Shown in pieces: positions 40,713-47,062 of a stretch of DNA of 58,187 bases. The notes under the pieces are model-generated. The model saw only the letters and a list, made by a program, of their open reading frames with translations, ran no database searches and was not told the origin of the DNA. The translations under genes were made by a program, and so were the position numbers. The stretch comes from Firmicutes bacterium CAG:534 (lineage in GTDB: Bacteria; Bacillota; Clostridia; Lachnospirales; Lachnospiraceae), in NCBI GenBank assembly GCA_000436115.1, contig FR894558.1:217922-276108 (forward strand). Direction: 5' to 3'. Positions within the stretch are counted from its first letter, which is position 1, and the number at the start of each line of letters is the position of its first letter.

Positions 40713-42107
40713 TTATTCATAGATAAACTCGTCATCCACAACTGTAGAGGCGTCCAGTACAATATAATCATATACGCTGAGTCCGTACTGTGTATTGGAT
40801 TTTACAATGGAATATTCTTCATTTTGATAAAGGATGTTGATCTGCTTAAAATCAGCATAGCCTTTGTTAATATTATAAACTCCCGTCAGGCTTCCTCTTT
40901 TACTGAGCGTATAGGTTTCTGTGGAACCAGGCTTTATAATATCGTCTCCTATGCGGAGTACCGTATCATCCAGGTAATATTCCGTATCGGTTTCGTTGTA
41001 AATGGTGGTTTCAACAAATTCTGTGCTTGCACTTCCGTCCTCTAAGTAGGTTTCCTTCATAACGCCATAGCCGTTACTGTTTCCTCCCTGGATCACATAA
41101 TCCTTGGGAACAATGAAAAATTCTTTTTCCACAATAGAGGAATTCGGAATTTTAAGTCCGGTTTCATCCTCCAGGATCAGTTCAATATCAATGAAGCGAT
41201 CTGTGCAAAAGGTAACCATGGAATTGGTAAAGGTAAGCGCCACAAAGGTCTGTCCCTCCGGATTGGTATAGGTAGACACCTCTCCCCAAGAGGTATCCTG
41301 ATTTTTAAGGAATTTTACCTTCACATACCCTGCTTCAACAAGCTCGTCCGCCTTTTCCTTGTCCGTGCTGATCACGATAGACCAGTCCTCCTCTGTGGAA
41401 AGCTTATAGACAGGATCCCCGGCCGCGATCAGTTCATTACTGATCAGCTGGGTCTTTTGATAATTCTTGGTATCATATAATTCGTTTGTAAACTGCTCCA
41501 GCGCCAGATCCTCATATCCATCTACCGAATAGATCACAATACCGGTATCCGGTGCCTTGCAGAAGGAGATCAGCTCCGAAATCCCTGATTGATTGATATT
41601 TTCAATGTTCTTTAAGATATTTGCATTGGCAAGCTTTAAAACTGTCCCCTGCACATCATACTTAAAGTCGTATACAGAGGTAAAGTCATCAGACTGAAAG
41701 CTGTTCACAAAGCCTAAAATTTCTGTTTTCAATTCAGACAGATCCTGCCCGGAAAGCGCACTGCCGGACTCTGACGTGTTCAGATAATCTGCAAGCTTGC
41801 CGGACTCATCCAGCGTATAAACCAGATTGCCTACGCCTACACGCTCTCCCTCACGGGCATAATAGTTAATATAGCCTGTCTGATCTGCAGATACGATTTC
41901 CTCCTTGCGAAGGGCAATTCCCTGATAAATATTATTGGTAGAAAGAGAGCCTGCCTTTACCTGATGTCCTTCAATATGCTTCTGGGTAAAGTACATAAAG
42001 GTACAAATAATAATATAAATCAGAATTACGGCAAAAATGATCATTCCAATATTCAGATTTAGCGGTTTTCTGTACTTGACAATCTTCTCCTTATTATTCT
42101 GGCTCAC
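40713..42107 (-). CDS. HlyD-like membrane protein of the sepF cluster
   Basis: A 464-residue protein with one N-terminal membrane segment (MIIFAVILIYIIICTFMYF) and a large extracytoplasmic part. Residues 55-95 (IYQGIALRKEEIV, GYINYYAREGERVGVGNLVYTLDESG) resemble the biotinyl-lipoyl-like hairpin of HlyD/membrane-fusion proteins; a helical stretch follows and then beta-rich domains. No ABC or MFS exporter is encoded nearby and there is no outer membrane, so an export role is doubtful. The position upstream of yggS-sepF suggests a division or envelope role. GTG 42107 is preferred: AAGGAG is 8 bases upstream, versus 2 for TTG 42113. Confidence 0.78.
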   Translation of the reverse strand: MSQNNKEKIVKYRKPLNLNIGMIIFAVILIYIIICTFMYFTQKHIEGHQVKAGSLSTNNIYQGIALRKEEIVSADQTGYINYYAREGERVGVGNLVYTLDESGKLADYLNTSESGSALSGQDLSELKTEILGFVNSFQSDDFTSVYDFKYDVQGTVLKLANANILKNIENINQSGISELISFCKAPDTGIVIYSVDGYEDLALEQFTNELYDTKNYQKTQLISNELIAAGDPVYKLSTEEDWSIVISTDKEKADELVEAGYVKVKFLKNQDTSWGEVSTYTNPEGQTFVALTFTNSMVTFCTDRFIDIELILEDETGLKIPNSSIVEKEFFIVPKDYVIQGGNSNGYGVMKETYLEDGSASTEFVETTIYNETDTEYYLDDTVLRIGDDIIKPGSTETYTLSKRGSLTGVYNINKGYADFKQINILYQNEEYSIVKSNTQYGLSVYDYIVLDASTVVDDEFIYE

Positions 42108-42131
42108 CTTCAAAACTCCTTATATTCACGC

Positions 42132-42157
42132 AAAAAGCCCCGGATTTTCCGGGGCTT
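42132..42157 (-). terminator. Strong intrinsic terminator or attenuator before the hlyD-like gene
   Basis: AAGCCCCGGA (42135-42144) and TCCGGGGCTT (42148-42157) form a perfect 10-bp stem with a TTT loop; on the minus strand it is followed by TTTTT. It sits only 25 bases before the hlyD-like start codon. Confidence 0.9.
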
Positions 42158-42172
42158 ATGTAATTCTTATCC

Positions 42173-42595
42173 TTATAATGAAACAATAATTTTATCCTTA
42201 ACACTGGCCGGAAGTTCTTCTTCGTCCTTGGAAACGCTTAAAACAAAGTCAACCCCAAAGGCTTCACTGATCTTTTCAAGCTTCTGAATAACCGCTTCTA
42301 TTTCCGCTCCCTCTTCCATGCATGCAATTTTGAGGAAGCTGTCAAAATACATCTGCTCAAGATCATGATCCTGAGAAATGATCCCGCTCACGAAACCAAT
42401 AAATTCGTCCGGATCCGTAATCAGATAGGATGAAACATCAATCAGTCTGATCTTGTTGTTTAATTCATACATATGCTTGGTGCTTTTGTCCAAATAAACG
42501 ATATTTCCGGAAACCTTCTGTACTTCACTGTTTACCTTATCTAATAAATGCTTTGTTTTGCCTTTTCCCTTTTTGCCGACGATTAATTGAACCAT
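42173..42595 (-). CDS. Small P-loop protein (PilT-like annotation), unknown
   Basis: A 140-residue protein starting MVQLIVGKKGKGKTKHLL, a Walker A-type loop (GKKGKGKT). IVYLDKST, KIRLIDVSSYLITDPDEF and VDFVLSVSKDEEELP look like the strands of a small Rossmann-like P-loop fold; I see no convincing Walker B (hhhhDE). Family members in Lachnospiraceae are sometimes labelled twitching-motility PilT, which is probably wrong. GGAGGG is 7 bases before ATG 42595. It stands as a single-gene unit with a promoter and a terminator. Confidence 0.75.
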   Translation of the reverse strand: MVQLIVGKKGKGKTKHLLDKVNSEVQKVSGNIVYLDKSTKHMYELNNKIRLIDVSSYLITDPDEFIGFVSGIISQDHDLEQMYFDSFLKIACMEEGAEIEAVIQKLEKISEAFGVDFVLSVSKDEEELPASVKDKIIVSL

Positions 42596-42596
42596 T

Positions 42597-42669
42597 GGTA
42601 ATCCCTCCTGAAGTATATTGGCTGCCCATAAAACAAGCAATGACCTTAAAAATATTATAAGGGATTACC
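42597..42669. repeat. Inverted repeat linking promoter and ribosome site of the P-loop gene
   Basis: GGTAATCCCT (42597-42606) and AGGGATTACC (42660-42669) are perfect 10-base inverted copies 53 bases apart. One overlaps the Shine-Dalgarno region of the P-loop gene, the other the spacer of its promoter. Confidence 0.7.
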
Positions 42670-42682
42670 TGTTAAAACACAA
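42654..42682 (-). promoter_or_regulatory. Promoter of the small P-loop gene
   Basis: On the minus strand TTGTGT (42682-42677) and TATAAT (42659-42654) are 17 bases apart. Transcription would start near 42647, leaving a leader of about 50 bases. Confidence 0.72.
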
Positions 42683-42685
42683 CAG

Positions 42686-43666
42686 TTAATTGCCAATTTC
42701 TGAAAGCAAATCCGTCATCTGATCATAGAGCGCTTCCCGGCTGTCCGCCCTCATAATAACGGAAATATAGGGCTTGCTTGAGGCATCACGGGAAACCAGC
42801 ACAAGACAGTGTCCTGCCGCATTGGTTGTACCTGTTTTACCGCCAAGAACCGTAATACCGCCCGGGGCCTGTCTAGTTCCCTGAATATAATAATTCGTAC
42901 TGGAAACCGTAACCTCTTTGGATGCTCCGTTTCTGTCTGTATATACAGTGGTATAACTGCTCATCTGAATGATTTCATTGAAAAGAGAATATTTAATAGC
43001 CGCATTGGTGATCAGATACATATCATAAACAGTCGTATAATGATTATCATCTGAAAGTCCATGAGGATTCACAAAATGCGTATTGGTGGCGCCGAGATTT
43101 AAGGCTTCTGCATTCATCATTTCCGAAAAGCCTTCTATGGAGCCCGCAATTCCCTCTGCAATCAAAACGGCTGCATCATTGGCTGAATTGATCAAAAGAA
43201 GATGCAGCGCCTGGTTTAAGGTCATCTGATCTCCTTCTTTAATGCCGCAGGTCTGCGCACCGGATTCTAACTTTGTAACATTCTCAGAAGCAGTTAAAAG
43301 CATATCTCCGGAACCGTTCTCCATTGCAACAAGAGCCGTCATGATCTTTGTCAGACTGGCAGGATATAATTTTTCGTGGATATTTTTGGCATAAAGCGTG
43401 GTTTTGTCATTCAGGTCAAAAAGCGCCGCACCGGAAGCCATAGACAGATCCACCTGATCTGCATTCACATCTCCCTCCGCAACGCACAGCTCTGACGCAA
43501 AAGGAACGGCTGTCCCGCGATCTGCTTCCAGATTGACCACCCGGAAACTGCTTACTTCGCTGTCTGCCGTATAGGGCATATCATACTTAGCGCTGCCACA
43601 GCCTGTACAGGCCAGAACGATCCCCAGAAAAAAAGGAAATACTTTCCATCTACTTGTACATTTCAC
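42686..43666 (-). CDS. D-alanyl-D-alanine carboxypeptidase, lipoprotein form
   Basis: A 326-residue penicillin-binding protein of the S11 (DacA/DacF) family that trims the terminal D-Ala from peptidoglycan stem peptides. SLTK (S104, nucleophile), SAN (S161) and KTG (K277) motifs are present. The N-terminus, basic then FPFFLGIVLACTGCG, is a lipoprotein signal with Cys at 20 or 23. GTG 43666 is selected since it gives exactly this signal; it overlaps the mgsA end by 17 bases. The usual C-terminal beta domain and amphipathic anchor of DacA are missing, consistent with lipid anchoring. Confidence 0.88.
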   Translation of the reverse strand: MKCTSRWKVFPFFLGIVLACTGCGSAKYDMPYTADSEVSSFRVVNLEADRGTAVPFASELCVAEGDVNADQVDLSMASGAALFDLNDKTTLYAKNIHEKLYPASLTKIMTALVAMENGSGDMLLTASENVTKLESGAQTCGIKEGDQMTLNQALHLLLINSANDAAVLIAEGIAGSIEGFSEMMNAEALNLGATNTHFVNPHGLSDDNHYTTVYDMYLITNAAIKYSLFNEIIQMSSYTTVYTDRNGASKEVTVSSTNYYIQGTRQAPGGITVLGGKTGTTNAAGHCLVLVSRDASSKPYISVIMRADSREALYDQMTDLLSEIGN

Positions 43667-44045
43667 GCCACTCAAGGTCTCCTCTGTCCAGCGATTTGAT
43701 AAGCAGTTCCGCAGTTGCAAGATTAGTTGCAAGCGGAATGTTATGCATATCACATAGCCTTACTACATTATTGACATCAGGTTCATGCATCTTTGAAGTC
43801 AGCGGATCCCTCAAAAAAATAACAAGATCCATCTGATTATGTTCTATCTGCGCACCGATCTGCTGTTCCCCTCCCAGATGGCCTGCAAGAAATTTATGAA
43901 TATTTAAATTGGTGACCTCTTCAATCAGTCTTCCGGTTGTTCCTGTTGCATAAAGCTCATTTTTGCTTAGAATACCGCGGTAAGCAATACAAAAGTTCTG
44001 CATCAGCTTCTTCTTGGCATCATGTGCAATCAATGCTATGTTCAT
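43650..44045 (-). CDS. mgsA: Methylglyoxal synthase
   Basis: A 131-residue enzyme that converts dihydroxyacetone phosphate to methylglyoxal and phosphate, a bypass of lower glycolysis under phosphate limitation. IALIAHDAKKKLM, ATGTTGRL, HLGGEQQIGA and FLRDPLTSKMHEPD (with the catalytic Asp) are conserved. It lies downstream of rodA with its own likely promoter and overlaps the carboxypeptidase gene. The min-rodA-mgsA neighbourhood is common in Clostridia. Confidence 0.97.
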   Translation of the reverse strand: MNIALIAHDAKKKLMQNFCIAYRGILSKNELYATGTTGRLIEEVTNLNIHKFLAGHLGGEQQIGAQIEHNQMDLVIFLRDPLTSKMHEPDVNNVVRLCDMHNIPLATNLATAELLIKSLDRGDLEWREMYK

Positions 44046-44090
44046 GCTAAAACCCCTTTCCTATACTCCCATAAATTAAACTTATTTCAT

Positions 44091-44096
44091 ATTATA
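44091..44096 (-). promoter_or_regulatory. -10 element of a likely mgsA promoter
   Basis: On the minus strand TATAAT (44096-44091) lies about 46 bases upstream of mgsA and next to the rodA stop codon; the -35 region is poor (TTACAA). Confidence 0.5.
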
Positions 44097-44098
44097 CA

Positions 44099-45208
44099 TC
44101 ATTTTGACCTGCATTGTAACCCCACATTTAAAACAAATCCAATTCCAATAAAACAGCTCACCAGCGAGGTCAGACCATAACTCACAAACGGAAGCGGCAG
44201 ACCGGTATTTGGAAGAAGATAAGTAACAACCCCGATGTTTACAAATCCCTGAAATCCGATCATCGCCCCAATTCCGGATGCAATGATGGTTCCGGCCAGA
44301 TCCTTGGCCCTTCTGGCTGTGAGAAAGCATTCTATGCTGATCAGCACCAGCAGGATGATCACGGCGCAGGTACCCACAAAACCAAATTCTTCTCCAATGA
44401 CAGCAAAGATGAAGTCCGTCTGCTGCTCAGCAATAAAATCTGCATTTTTAACGGAACTGATCTGGTTATTCTTGTAGCCTTTTCCTGTAAGCATGCCGGA
44501 TCCAATGGCCATAACGGAATATTCCTGCTGATACCCCTCCGCATTGGCATATTCCTCTTTGTTTAAAAAGGCAATGATCCTGCCCTTTTGATAGTCGCTG
44601 ATGATCTTTTGATCCGGCTGCATGATCAGCACAAACAGCACCACAACGGCAGGAATGGCAAGGGCTAAAAAGCCGCCGATCACTTTAAAGCTAAGTCCGC
44701 CTGTAAACATGATCACACAAAAGATCAGGCATATGATGATCGTAGTAGAAAGATCCGGCTGCTTATAGATCAGGTATGCCGGCAGTGCAAATAAAATAAC
44801 CGATAAAGAAATATATTGAAAGGAATTAAGTTTTTCTTTATGCAGATAAATAAACTGGGCAAAGAAAAGAATCAGTAAGATCTTTGCCAGCTCGGAAGGC
44901 TGAAACTGGGGAAACCCCGGAATTTTAAGCCAGCGCTGCGCTCCGTTTCCCTCTTCTCCCATTGCAATGACCAGAACCAAAAGCACGAGATTTAGAAGGT
45001 ATAAAACCCAGTACAGCTTTAAAATTACAGAATAATCAAACAGGGAAAGGATCAGCATCAGAAAAAATCCACATGCAAATCCCGCAATCTGGCGGCTCTG
45101 CAGAGAAGGTTCCGCAGACCCTACGGCAATGATCCCGATCACTGCCAGGATCGTTACCAGAACTAATAGCTTAAAATTATAGTGACGTATTCTGTATTGT
45201 CTTAACAT
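44099..45208 (-). CDS. rodA: Peptidoglycan polymerase RodA (SEDS family)
   Basis: A 369-residue SEDS glycosyltransferase with about ten membrane segments, polymerising lipid II during side-wall growth with its class B PBP partner. GNGAQRWLKIPGFPQFQPSELAK, KQPDLSTTII, GSGMLTGKGYKNNQ, EQQTDFIFAVIGEEFGF and NTGLPLPFVSYG are SEDS signatures (cited in parts). It is called RodA rather than FtsW because the cluster holds mreBCD and PBP2. minE is 28 bases upstream. Confidence 0.94.
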   Translation of the reverse strand: MLRQYRIRHYNFKLLVLVTILAVIGIIAVGSAEPSLQSRQIAGFACGFFLMLILSLFDYSVILKLYWVLYLLNLVLLVLVIAMGEEGNGAQRWLKIPGFPQFQPSELAKILLILFFAQFIYLHKEKLNSFQYISLSVILFALPAYLIYKQPDLSTTIIICLIFCVIMFTGGLSFKVIGGFLALAIPAVVVLFVLIMQPDQKIISDYQKGRIIAFLNKEEYANAEGYQQEYSVMAIGSGMLTGKGYKNNQISSVKNADFIAEQQTDFIFAVIGEEFGFVGTCAVIILLVLISIECFLTARRAKDLAGTIIASGIGAMIGFQGFVNIGVVTYLLPNTGLPLPFVSYGLTSLVSCFIGIGFVLNVGLQCRSK

Positions 45209-45236
45209 TTTCCGAGGTCTCCATGCCTATAAAAGG

Positions 45237-45509
45237 CTAATTTACTGTCTTATGTAGATCCAGGATCGGGATATTGGCGTACAGGGTGGGCGTCATATCC
45301 CTGCCCTTCCGATCCGTTTTTGCGATCTGGATCTCCATGCTTTTGGCATCAATCTTCATGTATTTTGAAATCACCTTGGCAATATCCGTTTTGATCATTT
45401 CCATCATTTCCGGCGAACAGTTTACCCTGTCGGAAATGAGCAGGATCTTTAAGCGGTCCTTGGCGATCTCCCTTGATTTTTTACGGTTAAACAAATTTCT
45501 GATCTTCAT
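45237..45509 (-). CDS. minE: Cell division topological specificity factor MinE
   Basis: A 90-residue MinE. The N-terminal LFNRKKSREIAKDRLKILL (membrane-targeting and MinD-binding helix) and the C-terminal dimerisation part (KYMKIDAKSMEIQI, LYANIPI) are visible. It stimulates MinD ATPase so MinCD oscillates and the septum forms at mid-cell. The ribosome site GGGGGTGG is upstream of the ATG. The presence of MinE means an oscillating Min system in this organism, not a DivIVA/MinJ-only one. Confidence 0.96.
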   Translation of the reverse strand: MKIRNLFNRKKSREIAKDRLKILLISDRVNCSPEMMEMIKTDIAKVISKYMKIDAKSMEIQIAKTDRKGRDMTPTLYANIPILDLHKTVN

Positions 45510-45520
45510 ATGGCCACCCC

Positions 45521-46312
45521 CTAATTCTTATGGAAAATACCTGACACCTTTGTCCAGAAAGAAACACCCTTTTCAAACTCAAGAAAAGGAACTTCCTTTC
45601 CGGCTACACGACAGCATATGTTCTGATATGCTCTTCCTGCCAGCGTATTATTCCCGACCAGAGGCTCTCCCTGGTTGGTTGCGACCACAACATTTTCATC
45701 ATCCGGCACGATACCGATCAAACTGATTGCAAGAATATCCACTACATCTGCAGCGCTCATCATGTCTCCCCGTTTCACCATATCATACCTGAGCCTGTTA
45801 ATGATCAGATCGATCTTGGTAAAATCGTGCGCTTCTAACAGGCCGATGATCCGGTCTGCATCCCGGATTGCCGAGACCTCCGGCGTTGTCACCACAAGCG
45901 CTCTGTCCGCCCCTGCAATGGCATTTTGAAAGCCCTGCTCAATTCCTGCAGGACAGTCCAGGATAATATAGTCAAACTGTTCCCTGAGCTGATTGATCAG
46001 CCTTACCATCTGTTCCGGATTTACAGCCGTTTTATCCTTTGTCTGCGCAGACGGGAGAAGGTAAAGACTGGGATGTCTTTTGTCCTTAATGAGCGCCTGC
46101 TTTGCGCGGCATTTTCCTTCAACCACGTCCACAAGATTGTAAACAATCCTGTTTTCCAGTCCCATGACTACATCCAGATTGCGAAGACCGATATCTGTAT
46201 CGATCAGCACAACTCTTTTGCCCATCGCTGCTAAACCTGTTCCAACATTTGCAGATGTGGTGGTTTTTCCCACACCGCCTTTCCCTGACGTGACGACAAT
46301 TACTTCGCTCAT
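45521..46312 (-). CDS. minD: Septum site-determining ATPase MinD
   Basis: A 263-residue ParA/MinD ATPase. The deviant Walker A is SGKGGVGKTT, followed by VLIDTDIGLRNLDVVMGLE, DYIILDCPAGIEQGF (Walker B) and a C-terminal amphipathic helix (SFWTKVSGIFHKN) that binds membrane as an ATP dimer. It recruits MinC to block FtsZ assembly away from mid-cell. AGGAGG precedes the ATG; minE follows 11 bases downstream. Confidence 0.97.
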   Translation of the reverse strand: MSEVIVVTSGKGGVGKTTTSANVGTGLAAMGKRVVLIDTDIGLRNLDVVMGLENRIVYNLVDVVEGKCRAKQALIKDKRHPSLYLLPSAQTKDKTAVNPEQMVRLINQLREQFDYIILDCPAGIEQGFQNAIAGADRALVVTTPEVSAIRDADRIIGLLEAHDFTKIDLIINRLRYDMVKRGDMMSAADVVDILAISLIGIVPDDENVVVATNQGEPLVGNNTLAGRAYQNICCRVAGKEVPFLEFEKGVSFWTKVSGIFHKN

Positions 46313-46354
46313 ATAAAGCCTCCTGATTGAATTAATTTCGTCCCCTGAGCCTTC

Positions 46355-47062
46355 TCAGACAGAAAAACCGCTCAGTAATTCTTTTGTTAGGGAATCCAAT
46401 ACGACCCGCTTGTCCTTAACGTATGCTATTTTAGGTTGTACCTTGGGCCTGATAGACCACTTTGATGCTTTGTCTTTGGAATGATATTTGAAATCACCGA
46501 TTTTTAATTTTTCAGGTGACATTTCAAGCGCAACCACATAATGAGCAGAACTGCCGTTTCCACCGGCATAAGCTTCCCCGAACAGGCCGCCAAGCACAAT
46601 GATATCCCTGGCAGAAATAATGGCAGATCCGGGATAAACATCCCCCAAGACAACAATGCTGCTTTCTGTTTCCAGCACCTGTCCGTTTCGCAGCGTCCCT
46701 CTGTAGAACTGCCCGTTTCCATCTGCGCTCTCCCCGGTAAAATCTGCCTGCCGCAGTGCTTTTACAAAGGTCTGATTGGTTTCATCATCCTCCCCCGTAA
46801 GGCAGAGGATCCTCAGCTCTGAATTCTGCGTAATGGCGTCCAGGATCTGCTGTTCTTCAAAATCAGAAAGGACTCGTCCTTTGAGGGAAAGGGCCATTTT
46901 TGCATCTTTAAAAAAGCTGCTGGACTCCCGAAACTTTTCTCCCACATCGGCAAGAAGCTGGTCAAAGGGAAGATCGGGATCTAAATGAAGAACGATCCCG
47001 CTTGGAAAGCTTTTAATAACAACACTATTTTTCAACGTAAGCAAGCTCCTTTTATTTTCCAT
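46355..47062 (-). CDS. minC: Septum site-determining protein MinC
   Basis: A 235-residue FtsZ assembly inhibitor. The N-terminal domain (SVVIKSFPSGIVLHLDPDLPF) and the C-terminal beta-helix domain (YRGTLRNGQVLETESSIVVLGDV, PGSAIISARDIIVLGGLFGEAYAGG, in parts) that binds MinD are evident. The ATG at 47062 overlaps the PBP2 stop (TAATG). A TTG at 47035, 10 bases after AAAAGGAG, would give the family-typical start KNSVVIKS and is a serious alternative. Confidence 0.93.
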   Translation of the reverse strand: MENKRSLLTLKNSVVIKSFPSGIVLHLDPDLPFDQLLADVGEKFRESSSFFKDAKMALSLKGRVLSDFEEQQILDAITQNSELRILCLTGEDDETNQTFVKALRQADFTGESADGNGQFYRGTLRNGQVLETESSIVVLGDVYPGSAIISARDIIVLGGLFGEAYAGGNGSSAHYVVALEMSPEKLKIGDFKYHSKDKASKWSIRPKVQPKIAYVKDKRVVLDSLTKELLSGFSV

